Notes under the pieces: generated by a model
What the model was told of the DNA's origin: nothing
Database searches by the model: none
The model's input: only the letters and a program-made list of their open reading frames with translations
DNA from: Prevotella sp.
Lineage (GTDB): Bacteria > Bacteroidota > Bacteroidia > Bacteroidales > Bacteroidaceae
Direction of reading: 5' to 3'
Assembly (NCBI GenBank): GCA_022486815.1
Contig: JAKVJW010000003.1
Location: 62,001 to 126,000 of the forward strand
Length of the DNA stretch: 64,000 nt
Program-made: the position numbers and the translations under genes
In this document: piece after piece, positions 1 to 11,013 of the stretch
Numbering within the stretch: position 1 is the stretch's first letter
Layout: each line of letters opens with the position of its first letter

Positions 1-2
1 GG

Positions 3-1256
3 ACAGAATGCTTCCTAAGACCTGACGGATCTTATAACTGGAATGCCCAACAAGGACAGCGTAACTTTCTAAAACTGGCCAAGGATAGAGGGGTAACACA
101 TTTCCTGGCTTTCGCCAATTCGGCTCCTGTCTATTTTACGAAGAATGGTCTGGCAACTAACACAGGGCGAGGAGGGACTATGAACCTCCGTAATGACTGT
201 TATTGCAGATTTGCACAATTCATTGCCACTTCACTGAAGGGTCTCGAGAATCACGACGGCATTCATTTTGACTACATCTCACCGGTGAACGAACCAGATG
301 GCAATTGGAACTGGCAAGGCCCAAAACAGGAAGGATCTCCTGCTACCAACTGGGAGATAGCCCGGTTAGTAAGAACCATGGGGAAATTGTTTGTCAGGCA
401 ACATATCAAAACAAAAATCATCGTAAATGAAAGTTCAGACCTGCGTTGTCTGATGGGCATTTACCATACCAGTTGGCAACGTGGAAACACAATCCGGACA
501 CTATTCTCGAAAGACAGTGTTCGAACTTACATTGGATCAGTTCCCAACGTGGCTCACCTGATCGCTGGGCATGATTACTGGACAGACACACCAGTACAAT
601 ATATGCATGATAGTCGTGTGGCTTTACGTGACTCTCTTCATAAGTATAACCTGAAATTCTGGGCCTCAGAAATCTGCATCATGAACAATGACAAGGAAAT
701 AGGTGGTGGCAATGGCTACGACTTTTCCATGAAGACAGCCCTCTATGTAGCAAGGATCATACACTATGACCTTGTATTCGGCAATGCCTGCAGCTGGTCT
801 TGGTGGCGTGCTGTAGGTGGTGACTACAAGGATGGACTGATCCGCGCTTACAATACCCCTGATAAAAGAAACGATTATGCAGTTGATTCAAAACTTCTAT
901 GGGCAGTCGGTAACTATAGCCGCTTCATCCGCCCAGGAGCTGTAAGATATGACATTCTGGCTAAAGATTCTCAGGGAAACGTTATACCTGAAGGATTTAA
1001 CGATCCAAACGGCATAATGTGTTCAGCTTATAAAAACGCCGATGATACATGGGCTATAGTGGCTATTAACTATTCAAAATCGCCAAAACCTTTTCGCTTC
1101 ACGATCAACAATAATCCTGCCTGTACGTGGCAAATGTACCGGACTTCAGATAATACCGCAGAAAACCTGTCTCCTGTAGACAAGACTGATGGTAATACTA
1201 ACTTACCACCACTTTCTATCACTACATTTGTAACAAAACTGTCTTCTCCACGTTAA
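3..1256 (+). CDS. Glycoside hydrolase family 30-like (endo-beta-1,6-galactanase-type) protein, 5' truncated by window edge
   Basis: Frame stays open upstream of the listed ATG (TECFLRPDGSYNWNAQQGQRNFLKLAKDRGVTHFLAFANSAPVYFTKNGLATNTGRGG); 'SPVNEPDGNWNWQGPKQEGSPAT' and 'FWASEICIM' fit GH30 acid/base and nucleophile regions. Confidence 0.8.
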   Translation, partial: TECFLRPDGSYNWNAQQGQRNFLKLAKDRGVTHFLAFANSAPVYFTKNGLATNTGRGGTMNLRNDCYCRFAQFIATSLKGLENHDGIHFDYISPVNEPDGNWNWQGPKQEGSPATNWEIARLVRTMGKLFVRQHIKTKIIVNESSDLRCLMGIYHTSWQRGNTIRTLFSKDSVRTYIGSVPNVAHLIAGHDYWTDTPVQYMHDSRVALRDSLHKYNLKFWASEICIMNNDKEIGGGNGYDFSMKTALYVARIIHYDLVFGNACSWSWWRAVGGDYKDGLIRAYNTPDKRNDYAVDSKLLWAVGNYSRFIRPGAVRYDILAKDSQGNVIPEGFNDPNGIMCSAYKNADDTWAIVAINYSKSPKPFRFTINNNPACTWQMYRTSDNTAENLSPVDKTDGNTNLPPLSITTFVTKLSSPR

Positions 1257-1276
1257 AACAGATAATCTGACCGAAA

Positions 1277-2587
1277 TCAGCTCTCAATCTTTAACTTTAG
1301 ATATATTCCTGCTTCGACTACTCCCCTTGCCAGAAGATAAATATCGAAAGCAAGCCACAAAGCATGGTTACCTAAAATATTCCGGAACAGAAAATATACA
1401 GTGAAGAAACAGATGACAGCAACAACGGAAGAGGTCAACAGGCCTTTGGTATTCATGATTCCGACGAAAATACCATCCAGCAGAAAGGCGGCAACCCCTG
1501 CAAAAGGTATAGCCACTGCCCAGTAAAAATAAGGACCAACAGCCTCTAGAACATTTCTGTCACTGGTCAGCAAACTCAAAAAAGGTTTCCCTGCTATGGC
1601 ATAGATGAGAGTAAAAAGAAGCATAATGATAAAACCAAGTTGGAAAAAACTCTTGACCAGATCTTTGAAAGCCTTTACGTTCTTCGCTCCATAATATTTT
1701 CCACCCAGAGCCTCTCCGGCATAGGCAAAGCCATCGGTAAAATAAGAAAAGATGGTAAAAAACTCCATCAATAGTGTGTTGACAGCAAGGATGACAGCTC
1801 CCTGGCGGGAACCGATAGCCGTAAAACTCAAAGAGACGGCTACTATAAATACGGTACGAATGAAAATATCCCGATTGACCTTGAAGAATTCTCCCCAGTC
1901 TCGGAGATTCCCCCTCCAGCCACCAACCGTATCTTTCAGATGCTTCCACAATCTCCGATAATTAATCAACCAGAAAGACACTGCAATCAGAAAGCCACTC
2001 CACTGGGCAATCAGCGTCCCGAATGCAACACCTTCAATGTCCAGATGAGCGCCGAATACCAAGGAAAGACTGGCTATCACATTGATGATATTCTGAAAGA
2101 TAGAGACAAACATCGGGAAACGTGTGTTCTGCATACCGACATACCAACCGGTAAAACCGTAAAGGCTCAGGACAGCAGGTGCACCCCAGATGACAATAAA
2201 ACAATAACGCTCGCAGAGTCTGGAAATATCCGCCGAAGGGCCCATCGCCCACAAGCCAATGTCTATAACGGGCTTCTGCAGAAGTACGAACAGCACACCC
2301 ATACCAAAGCCTATGGAGAGCGCTCGCAGCAGAAGTCGCATATCTTCAGCCAGATCCCGACGTCCCAATGCCTGTGAAGTCATTCCTCCCGTCCCCATCC
2401 GAAGGAATCCGAAGACCCAGTAAAGGACATTGAATATCATCGTTCCTACCGAGATTGCCGCAATATAATGAGCATCACCAATATGACCGACAATAGCCAC
2501 ATCACAAAGTCCCAGCAAAGGAATCGTTATGTTCGAAATGATTGACGGCAAGGCCAATCGGAATATTTGATGAAACCGATCTTTCAA
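1277..2587 (-). CDS. MATE family efflux transporter (DinF-like)
   Basis: 436 aa, ~12 TM polytopic; 'PLLGLCDVAIVGHIGDAHYIAAISVG' and 'GMQNTRFPM' typical of MATE/DinF. Confidence 0.9.
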   Translation of the reverse strand: MKDRFHQIFRLALPSIISNITIPLLGLCDVAIVGHIGDAHYIAAISVGTMIFNVLYWVFGFLRMGTGGMTSQALGRRDLAEDMRLLLRALSIGFGMGVLFVLLQKPVIDIGLWAMGPSADISRLCERYCFIVIWGAPAVLSLYGFTGWYVGMQNTRFPMFVSIFQNIINVIASLSLVFGAHLDIEGVAFGTLIAQWSGFLIAVSFWLINYRRLWKHLKDTVGGWRGNLRDWGEFFKVNRDIFIRTVFIVAVSLSFTAIGSRQGAVILAVNTLLMEFFTIFSYFTDGFAYAGEALGGKYYGAKNVKAFKDLVKSFFQLGFIIMLLFTLIYAIAGKPFLSLLTSDRNVLEAVGPYFYWAVAIPFAGVAAFLLDGIFVGIMNTKGLLTSSVVAVICFFTVYFLFRNILGNHALWLAFDIYLLARGVVEAGIYLKLKIES

Positions 2588-2636
2588 GATAAAAGAGCTA
2601 TACCCGAAAAAACAAACTTATAAAATTGGACTTCCA

Positions 2637-3524
2637 CTATTTATCTACTAATCTGACGCTTGTGGAAGATACTGTGATCTGGCCTTTCTTATAAAGTTCA
2701 CCGATACCTTTTTTAAAAACCTTCTTACTCACATGGAAACGTTCATATACATCATCCGCTGCACTCTTATCTCCCAGATCACAATACCCGTCATTTTCCT
2801 GAAGATATTGCAGAAGTTCTTTCGCAAAAGAAAGACGTTCTGCTTTCCCAGTCTGCTGTAGACATACATCGATCTTTCCATCCGGACGAACTTGATCAAT
2901 AAAGCCAGAAAGACGATCTCCCGAATGAAGTACCTGAAAGATCTGATCTTCATAGATCAAACCCTGATACAGGTTATCAATAATTACCTTGAATCCAAGA
3001 TCTGTTTTCTGCCAGACTAAAAGTTGGACCTCATCTCCTGGCAGATACTTCTCAGGTGGAACTGGTTCTATGTACCGATCAATCTTTGCAGTAGCCACCA
3101 GTCTGTAACTTTCCAGATCCACATGAATATAAACAAGATAAGACTGTCCCATTTGCATCCGCATTTTCATTTCGCGAAAAGGACAAAACATATCTTTCTC
3201 TACTCCCCAATTCAAGAAAGCACCGAACTGATTCACCCAACTCACTTTGAGCCAAGCAAAATCGCCTACTTTTGCCAAAGGTGTTTCTGTTGTTGCCACC
3301 GGTCGTTCTTCTGAATCCAGATAGATAAACACTTTAAGCTTATCTCCGGGTTTTGCACCTTCCGGCACATATTTCTTCGGCATAAGGATCTCGCCATCCC
3401 TGCCTCCATCAAGATACAGGCCGAAATCAACTTCCTTTACAACACTAAGTGTGTTGTAATCACCTAATTTTATCTCGAAACTCTCATTATCGAATTCCTC
3501 ATTCTCATCTATTTTGTCTTCCAT
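2637..3524 (-). CDS. S1-like RNA-binding protein, CvfB/YitL family
   Basis: 295 aa; repeated S1-type beta motifs ('DFGLYLDGGRDGEILMPKKYVP', 'NQFGAFLNWGVEKDMFCPFREM') and C-terminal winged helix 'VSKKVFKKGIGELYKKGQI'. Confidence 0.88.
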   Translation of the reverse strand: MEDKIDENEEFDNESFEIKLGDYNTLSVVKEVDFGLYLDGGRDGEILMPKKYVPEGAKPGDKLKVFIYLDSEERPVATTETPLAKVGDFAWLKVSWVNQFGAFLNWGVEKDMFCPFREMKMRMQMGQSYLVYIHVDLESYRLVATAKIDRYIEPVPPEKYLPGDEVQLLVWQKTDLGFKVIIDNLYQGLIYEDQIFQVLHSGDRLSGFIDQVRPDGKIDVCLQQTGKAERLSFAKELLQYLQENDGYCDLGDKSAADDVYERFHVSKKVFKKGIGELYKKGQITVSSTSVRLVDK

Positions 3525-3610
3525 GTTGATTGTCTTTTATTTATTTTCCCATACCTGCCCGTATCCCTGCCTTATCAGAGAAACGGAATTTTATAACTTC
3601 CGCTCTCACC

Positions 3611-4318
3611 TCAACGGTCAGCCTTTGTTGTTTCACCGATAACCTGTCCATCCTCAAGGTGGATAGTCCTATCTGTCAGTGCAGCCAGATTTTCATCATG
3701 CGTTACGATGACAAATGTCTGGCCTGTCTGATCCCGCAAATCAAAGAAAAGTTGGTGCAACTCAGCCTTATTCTTACTATCCAAAGATCCGGAAGGCTCA
3801 TCTGCCAGAATGACATCCGGGTGATTAACCAATGCCCTTGCTACAGCTACACGCTGTTTTTCTCCACCCGAAAGTTCATTAGGTTTATGTCCTGCCCTAT
3901 CTACCAAACCCATAAATTTCAATAGATGCATTGCTCTTTTTTCAGCCTTGCTCCTACTCTGTCCGGCAATAAATGCTGGGATCATGATATTTTCCAAAGC
4001 AGTAAATTCGGGAAGCAACTGATGAAACTGAAACACGAACCCTATATGCTGATTACGGAAATCACTCATCTTCTTTGTCGAGAATTTCCTGACATCTGTT
4101 CCATCTATAAAAATAGAACCATTGTCCGGCTGATCAAGAGTCCCGATAATTTGAAGCAGTGTAGTCTTTCCAGCCCCGGAAGGACCGACAATACTCACGA
4201 CTTCACCTTTATTCACATGCAGATCAATGCCCTTAAGCACCTGAAGTTTACCGAAAGACTTTGTTATGCCTTTCGTATCAATCATACTTACTGGGGCTGA
4301 GTCTTCTTTTGTATCCAT
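3611..4318 (-). CDS. lolD: ABC transporter ATP-binding protein, LolD/MacB type
   Basis: Walker [10 protein letters not shown], signature [15 protein letters not shown], Walker [13 protein letters not shown]; LolD-like spacing. Confidence 0.85.
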   Translation of the reverse strand: MDTKEDSAPVSMIDTKGITKSFGKLQVLKGIDLHVNKGEVVSIVGPSGAGKTTLLQIIGTLDQPDNGSIFIDGTDVRKFSTKKMSDFRNQHIGFVFQFHQLLPEFTALENIMIPAFIAGQSRSKAEKRAMHLLKFMGLVDRAGHKPNELSGGEKQRVAVARALVNHPDVILADEPSGSLDSKNKAELHQLFFDLRDQTGQTFVIVTHDENLAALTDRTIHLEDGQVIGETTKADR

Positions 4319-4526
4319 TGATATAATTTTTCGTCATGTATATCTCTTCCTTTTCTTCAAATCCTGTCAAACGATTCAAATCAAAAAAGGGTATAGTTTA
4401 TTTGCAAAGTTAATAAAAAAAGGTAAACCCATGCTTAAAGATGCAAGGATTTTACGGTTTAATGGCAAATAGAGAATAAATTCATTAAAATGATGCTTTT
4501 CCTTACATTTTTCACTATAAAAGTTG

Positions 4527-4534
4527 TACATTTG
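4527..4534 (+). promoter_or_regulatory. Bacteroidetes -7 element (TACATTTG) upstream of asd
   Basis: Matches TAnnTTTG; 37 bp before the asd ATG; -33 element not convincing. Confidence 0.5.
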
Positions 4535-4570
4535 CAAGAGATATCCCATTAATATTAAAAAATTCGAGGT

Positions 4571-5584
4571 ATGAAAATAGCTATTGTAGGGGCAAGCGGT
4601 GCCGTAGGACAAGAATTCCTGCGTATCCTCGCTGAGAGAGATTTTCCAATGGATGATTTGGTATTGTTCGGTTCTCAACGTTCAGCAGGCAGGAAATACA
4701 ACTTTAAGGGTAAGGATTACGAAGTAAAACTTTTACAGCATAATGATGACTTTAAAGATATCGATATAGCTTTTACTTCTGCCGGAGGAGATACTGCAGG
4801 TGAATTTGCAGATACAATCACGAAATACGGAGCAGTCATGATTGATAATTCAAGCCACTTCCGTATGGACACTGATGTACCATTGGTGGTACCTGAAATT
4901 AATCCCGAAGACGGATTAAAGCGACCACGTGGAATCATCGCCAATCCAAATTGTACTACTATCATGATGGTCGTTGTTCTGAATCCTATTGACCAACTCA
5001 GCCATATCAAGAAAATCCATATTTCTTCTTACCAGAGTGCCAGTGGTGCAGGAGCTTCTGCTATGAAAGAACTTCAACAACAATATAAGGAAATGGTAGA
5101 AGATGGAAAAGTTTCTACCATCAAGAAATTCCCATTCCAGTTAGCCTATAATGTCATCCCACAAATTGACAAGATGACATCCAATGACTATACGAAAGAA
5201 GAAATGAAGATGTACAATGAGACGCGGAAGATTATGCACAGCGATGTTCGCACCAGTGCAACCTGCGTACGTGTCAGTTCCCTTCGTTCTCATTCAGAAA
5301 GTGTATGGTTTGAAACTGAACGTCCTTTAAGCGTAGAGGAGATTCGAACAGCTCTCTCTAAAGCTCCGGGAGTTCAATTAAAGGATGATCCTCAGAACTA
5401 TATTTATCCTATGCCACTGGAAAGTGCAGGAAAGGATGACGTATATGTAGGCCGCATTCGAAAGGATCTGGCTGATGATAACAGTTGTACCCTTTGGCTC
5501 ACGGGTGACCAGATTCGAAAGGGAGCGGCCTTAAATGCCGTACAAATAGCTGAATATCTGATAAAAACAGGCAATGTAAAATAA
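4571..5584 (+). CDS. asd: Aspartate-semialdehyde dehydrogenase
   Basis: '[20 protein letters not shown]', active-site '[15 protein letters not shown]', '[13 protein letters not shown]'. Confidence 0.95.
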   Translation: MKIAIVGASGAVGQEFLRILAERDFPMDDLVLFGSQRSAGRKYNFKGKDYEVKLLQHNDDFKDIDIAFTSAGGDTAGEFADTITKYGAVMIDNSSHFRMDTDVPLVVPEINPEDGLKRPRGIIANPNCTTIMMVVVLNPIDQLSHIKKIHISSYQSASGAGASAMKELQQQYKEMVEDGKVSTIKKFPFQLAYNVIPQIDKMTSNDYTKEEMKMYNETRKIMHSDVRTSATCVRVSSLRSHSESVWFETERPLSVEEIRTALSKAPGVQLKDDPQNYIYPMPLESAGKDDVYVGRIRKDLADDNSCTLWLTGDQIRKGAALNAVQIAEYLIKTGNVK

Positions 5585-5630
5585 AAGAAACAAGTACGGT
5601 AATTCCTCCGTGTTTGTAGTCATAGCTTTA

Positions 5631-5676
5631 AATCAGCAGACCGAAGAGTGGTGTCAACGGTTTGCTGATTTTTTTG
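5631..5676 (+). terminator. Rho-independent terminator after asd
   Basis: AATCAGCAgACC...GGTtTGCTGATT followed by a T-tract. Confidence 0.75.
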
Positions 5677-5919
5677 TCTAATAGAGTTACAACTGACATC
5701 TTGGCTGGATTCAATAAAGGAAAAACAATAACAGGAAGGGTATAAGGGTTTTATATAATAATAAGGTGTAAGGAAGCCTTATTATATGATTCTCATTTAT
5801 CATTAACCGGATAGTAATCTACATTAACCTGCTAAACTTTTATTATTTTAATTTATTTTTGTTCAATTTATAGGGGAAAACTTAATCGGTATAAAAGTTT
5901 TCTAAATAATCGGCACATC

Positions 5920-5951
5920 TTTTGCAATTACAATTATTGAACATATATTTG
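5920..5951 (+). promoter_or_regulatory. Bacteroidetes-type promoter (TTTG / 19-bp spacer / TATATTTG)
   Basis: TTTG at 5921-5924 and TATATTTG at 5944-5951, ahead of the ORF at 5979. Confidence 0.65.
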
Positions 5952-5978
5952 TGATATCTAAACTAAACTTTCAAGCTT

Positions 5979-6257
5979 ATGTTACAGAAAAGGATTTCCT
6001 CAATGACATCATTTGTCTCCAATCTCACCTCTCTGATCTGGGATTACATCGCACATCCCTGTCATTATCCCATGAATTCAAAATTGCTCATTGAGCCCAT
6101 ACTCGGTGAAACTGTAATTGATGATCCTGCACAAAGCAGAGGATGTGAGCAATATGATTTGAATCATTTTGTTTCAAAGAATAGAATGGGCTGGAAACAG
6201 CCCAACACAAAGTCAATCAAGAAACTGGCAAAGCAACTCTATAAATTCGATTGGTAA
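5979..6257 (+). CDS. Small hypothetical protein (92 aa)
   Basis: Stand-alone ORF downstream of a consensus promoter, followed by a strong terminator hairpin; no recognised domain. Confidence 0.5.
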   Translation: MLQKRISSMTSFVSNLTSLIWDYIAHPCHYPMNSKLLIEPILGETVIDDPAQSRGCEQYDLNHFVSKNRMGWKQPNTKSIKKLAKQLYKFDW

Positions 6258-6330
6258 TCTCTTTTTCAGAGACAACATATCTTGTATCACCAGAAAATCA
6301 GACATCAAATAATAATATTATAAGTTTACT

Positions 6331-6376
6331 TAAAAGTAATGGGTCCAGTAAAACTCTACTGGACCCATTACTTTTA
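6331..6376. terminator. Bidirectional terminator between convergent genes
   Basis: Perfect 20-bp stem TAAAAGTAATGGGTCCAGTA/TACTGGACCCATTACTTTTA, 6-nt loop. Confidence 0.8.
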
Positions 6377-6435
6377 GCCTCATCATAAACAGTACTTCTT
6401 AAGTTGAGCACCAACCTACCCAGGAAGAATTATTC

Positions 6436-7813
6436 TTATTCACCAACACTTTGTTTATATTCCAATATTCTAGTTTGTAAATCTGAATAAGCATCAGTAT
6501 ACTTATCACGACACTGCTGATATTTCTGCTGGGCATCAAGCAGATCATTCATAGTAACAGTACCGGCATGATAATAGTTGCGGTTGAGTCTAAGATTTTC
6601 ATTACTCTGTTCAATACTCTTCTTAGCCAGTAGAAGTTGCTTATAGGCTGCATCGACATCATTCCAATTCTTCTGCATACGAACCTTCAGCAACTGAGTA
6701 TTATCCACCAATTCCTCTTTTGCATTTGCTTCAGCCAGTTCCCTTCGTCTGATAGCATGGGAGCCTCCCCACCAAGAAGATATTGGAATACTGACTGTAG
6801 CAAAAACGGCCCCGAAATTATTATTCAGGCCATCACCGACATTAAAATAATTATATCCCGCACCAATTGAAACCGTAGGCATATTTTCTCCGACCTCAAT
6901 CTTACGCTGTAGCGTTTTCGCCTCAACATTTCTCTGAAGCAATTGATATTCCGGCGTATTAGCAACAACACGATCATGATCAACTTTTATAGTTGGATAA
7001 TCAGGTATTCTTGTCATATCAATCTTTGAGATGACATCTATATTTTGACCGTCCATACCGAGATACTGAGCCAAAGCCATCTTTGACAATTTCAGTCCAT
7101 TTTCCAATTTTATTTGATTACTCTCTATCTCATTTTCTTTTAACTGCACTGCCAGCAAATCATTACGCATACCCACTCCGGCCTTAACAGCCATTGCAGC
7201 ATCTTTCTCCAGATTTTTAAGCATTTTAAGAATCTCCTTCAGTGTTATCTGTTTTTCTTCAAGAGTAACTATCTGCCAATAATATTGCTCAGACTGCAAC
7301 TCTACAGCATTCTTTGAAGTAAGTCTTTGCAACTGTTTGACATCTACATTTACCTTTGCCAATTTATTTCCATTCATGATCCGACCACCGGCATAAACAG
7401 GCTGAACAGCCTGAACGCCAGTCATCACACCATGATTCATCAATCCTATAGGAATTGTAGAAGGGATCATCTGCATCAGCGGGGCCAAAGTCGGTGCCAA
7501 TGCTGCCAGTGAAGGATTCTGACTTATCGTTTGTGTTAAAGAAGAAGTAAGATCAGAAGTATTGATATTCTTTTTCAACATATCATGATTTGTTTTAAAA
7601 CCAAGCCCTACAGCACTAACTGTTGGAAAGTAAAGCGTATATGCCTCTTTCTTCTGTTCTATTGCCTGCTGAATAGAATTATCAGCAGTACGCATATTAA
7701 TATTGTGTTCTAAAGCAAGTTGCTTTACTTGTTCCAAAGTCAGGTATTGCTGAGCCTTTAGAGATAAGCCCCATATTAAGGCTACACCTATTATATAATA
7801 TCTTCTTTTCATG
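6436..7813 (-). CDS. TolC family outer membrane efflux protein
   Basis: Listed ORF extends to 7917, but the likely start is MKRRYYIIGVALIWGLSLKAQQ (signal peptide) at 7813; coiled-coil TolC pattern and 'AGTVTMNDLLDAQQKYQQCRDKYTDAYSDL'. Confidence 0.9.
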
Positions 7814-7867
7814 TTCAATAAATATCTTAAGAACCTAAATTTCCTTTTAAAAGATGAATATAGACTT

Positions 7868-10800
7868 CTATTGTTTTTCCAATGCCAGACTCTTCTGTCT
7901 TTTTCTGGTAGATCCATACTCCATCAGCCAGTATGCAATAGGCATTACCGTCAGGATAAAAATCATCGTGATCAAAGTACCAAAGAAAATCACATTCCCC
8001 ATAGGTTTCCATAATCCAGAGCCGCCAAGAATCATAGGGATGACACCCATAGAGGCCGCTGCTGATGTAAGGAAGATAGGACGCATACGCCGCTTGGCAC
8101 TCTCATAAATAGCCTGATGAGCAGTCAGATGCTCCGTATCACGAAGTTCCTCTGCATAATCAAACATGATAATAGCATTCCTGACAAGGATACCCATCAA
8201 AGAGATGATGCCCAGATAGCAAGTCAAAGAGAAAGCTCCCCCTGAAATAAGAACCCCCATTGCGGTGCCGAAAATGACTAAAGTCAAAGAAAGCAACAGC
8301 ATAAACGCTGTACTTATTTTACGGAAGTGAGCCAGCATCAAAAAGAAGATAACGATAATGCTGATTGACAGTCCTGCTATAATCTGAGGATTAGCTTCAT
8401 TAGATACCTCATACTCACCACCCCATGCTAATTTGATGCCTGAAGGTAACTTATCCTGTGTGATCTTCTTTTGCAACTCTGATGTTTTAGACATGACATT
8501 CAGACCATCTACGACATCTGCCATGACAGTAATGGTACGCACACCGTTAAGGTGACAGATCTGTCCGTCTTCCCAGACAGGTTTAACCGTTGCAATCTGT
8601 CGCAAGGGAACGGTTTTCAGCCCACCGGCAACAGGTATGGGTTCATCCGCTACATCTGCTATGACTGATTTGTTGGAATGTTCACTCTCTACCTTAACGG
8701 GAATTCCATAATCACCATTCCAGATAGTAGCAACAGGGATGCCTCCACTTGTATAACGGGTAGCCATAGCCAACTCTACTATAGCATTGGTTACACCCAA
8801 ACGATTAGCCTTAGAGGAATTGAGTTTTACATCTGTAGTCAACAAAGGCTCATTGACGTTATTCCGAACAAGAATCAACTGACTGTCTGCACGTAATACA
8901 GTTGTCAAACTATCAGCTGTCTTTTTCAGTTGCTTCCAATCATCACCACTAAGCCGTATCTCCACAGGATTATCCTCATTGCTATAGCTCAGTTGTTTGA
9001 AACGGACATAAGCTCCAGGAAAAGCATTACAATATTTCATACGACAATCCTTCAGAACTTCAACCGTGGCCTTATTGCTCTTGGTATTGACGATGAACTG
9101 TGCATAATTTTTTCCACCAAACTGAGGAGCATAAGTAGCCTGAAAACGAGGTGAAGAAGTGCCCTTAAATGAAGCTACAGATAACACCCTGCTATCTTTC
9201 TTCAAAATATGTTCAATAGAATCAGCCACTGATACGGTCTTTTCCAAGGATGTACCTGTAGGAAGATAAATCTCTACAGCAAACTGGTTTCGATCGGCTG
9301 TAGGCATCATTTTTTGAGGAAGACGCTTGAAAAGAAAAGCGCCAAAAATGACAAAGACAACGGCAAGAGCAATAACTACATGTGGAAATCTAAAGCATAT
9401 CTCTATAACCTTATTATAGAAATTCTGAATAATGTTAAGAAAAGAAAATGCTGGTTTCCCATCTTTATTCAATCTTTGTTCTATAGGTTTGCGTATAAAA
9501 TAAAACTGAAGAAATGGAACCACAAGTTCAGCTACCAACAAAGACACCATCAAGACAATTGTAATAGCCCATGGGAAGAACAACAAGAAGTCATGGAACA
9601 TTCCAGTCATAGAGAGCAATAACGGAAAGAATGTCACTGATATGGCTAATGTAGCCGAAAAAATGGATTTAAAGAAATGGGTCGCACTCTTGATGCTTGC
9701 GTCCCATCTACTCATACCACTCGCCAAGAGTTCTACATAATTATCAATAATAACTATCGAATTGTCAACTATCATGCCCAATGTACATATCAATGCAGCT
9801 AACGTCACCGTATTCAGTTCTATACCAAGAGCATAAAAAAGTCCTAGTGAAATAAATATAGTAATAGGTATAGTACTTGCTGAAACCAAAGCTACTTTCA
9901 TCGGCAAAAGCAACATCACAACAATAACAACTGCAATAACAGCAATAAGTAATTCTTCCAAAAAGTCAATGACCGAATTATTGACAACCTGGCTCTGGTC
10001 AGTAATGGTATAAAGAGAAACATCTTTAGGTAAAGTCTGTTGGAAATCAGCAATAGCTTTTTTTACCTCTTTACCCATATCAACAATGTTTCTACCTTTC
10101 TTAATTTCAACACTTAACACCAGGCACTTTTTACCGTTATTTGTAACATAGCTGGAAGGATCAGCATACTCCCGTTTTACAGTTGCAATATCCTTCACAC
10201 GGACGACATGACCGTCCGGACCGGAATAGACTACAGTTTGTTCTACATCATTAACCATATTGAGAGAAGCCTCTACATGAATAGGAGCCTCGTATGTGGT
10301 AGCATTCTGTGAACCGGCTGTGGTATTAAAACCTTTGGCCATCAAAGCAGACATTACAAAATTCGGTCCTATACCATACTGAGAAAGTTTTTTACTGTCA
10401 ATATAGATGCCTATCTGTTCCTGTTGACCACCCACTACCTGCAACCTACCCACACTCTCTATATCTCTTAGACGTTCTTTCAAATCGTCCATATAGTCAT
10501 TAAGTTCACGATAAGTCTTTTGATTACTTTCCATAGTAATCAGCAACGAAGAGGCATCGCCAAAATCATCCTGAACCATAGTACCAATAACCCCACTCGG
10601 AAGTGATGTCTTCTTAAACTGTGACAGCCCTAGTTTGAAACGGCTCCAAAAGTTTTCTTTATCAGACTTATTGACATCATCATTAAGTTCAATCTCAATG
10701 ATACTGACACCATTACGGCTGAATGACTTTGTCTTGGCTTTCTTCACCTCTTTATAAGTAAAGATATAATTTTCCAGAGGTTTGGTTACCTGTTCCTCAA

Positions 10801-10990
10801 TTTGGCTTGAAGAGGCACCAGGATATGCAACGACAACCACCCCTTGACGGATAGTAAAGTCAGGAAACTCATTTTTGTTCATCTTGACAAGAGAGTAGAT
10901 GCCAAAGCTTACCAAAACACATGTGATAAATATTACTATCGACCGATAGTGCATTGCCCACTCAACAATACTTCTTTTTTTATTTTCCAT
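7868..10990 (-). CDS. RND efflux transporter permease (AcrB/MMPL superfamily)
   Basis: 1040 aa; 'AYPGASSSQIEEQVTKPLE', 'TLGMIVDNSIVIIDN', 'GISLMGILVRNAIIMFDYAEE'-type RND motifs. Confidence 0.95.
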   Translation of the reverse strand: MENKKRSIVEWAMHYRSIVIFITCVLVSFGIYSLVKMNKNEFPDFTIRQGVVVVAYPGASSSQIEEQVTKPLENYIFTYKEVKKAKTKSFSRNGVSIIEIELNDDVNKSDKENFWSRFKLGLSQFKKTSLPSGVIGTMVQDDFGDASSLLITMESNQKTYRELNDYMDDLKERLRDIESVGRLQVVGGQQEQIGIYIDSKKLSQYGIGPNFVMSALMAKGFNTTAGSQNATTYEAPIHVEASLNMVNDVEQTVVYSGPDGHVVRVKDIATVKREYADPSSYVTNNGKKCLVLSVEIKKGRNIVDMGKEVKKAIADFQQTLPKDVSLYTITDQSQVVNNSVIDFLEELLIAVIAVVIVVMLLLPMKVALVSASTIPITIFISLGLFYALGIELNTVTLAALICTLGMIVDNSIVIIDNYVELLASGMSRWDASIKSATHFFKSIFSATLAISVTFFPLLLSMTGMFHDFLLFFPWAITIVLMVSLLVAELVVPFLQFYFIRKPIEQRLNKDGKPAFSFLNIIQNFYNKVIEICFRFPHVVIALAVVFVIFGAFLFKRLPQKMMPTADRNQFAVEIYLPTGTSLEKTVSVADSIEHILKKDSRVLSVASFKGTSSPRFQATYAPQFGGKNYAQFIVNTKSNKATVEVLKDCRMKYCNAFPGAYVRFKQLSYSNEDNPVEIRLSGDDWKQLKKTADSLTTVLRADSQLILVRNNVNEPLLTTDVKLNSSKANRLGVTNAIVELAMATRYTSGGIPVATIWNGDYGIPVKVESEHSNKSVIADVADEPIPVAGGLKTVPLRQIATVKPVWEDGQICHLNGVRTITVMADVVDGLNVMSKTSELQKKITQDKLPSGIKLAWGGEYEVSNEANPQIIAGLSISIIVIFFLMLAHFRKISTAFMLLLSLTLVIFGTAMGVLISGGAFSLTCYLGIISLMGILVRNAIIMFDYAEELRDTEHLTAHQAIYESAKRRMRPIFLTSAAASMGVIPMILGGSGLWKPMGNVIFFGTLITMIFILTVMPIAYWLMEYGSTRKRQKSLALEKQ

Positions 10991-11013
10991 ATCTCTTTAC
11001 TTTCATCTTGTCA

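Noticed and set aside
1940-2377. 145-aa plus-strand ORF opposite the MATE transporter
   Set aside because: Antisense shadow ORF with no domain features
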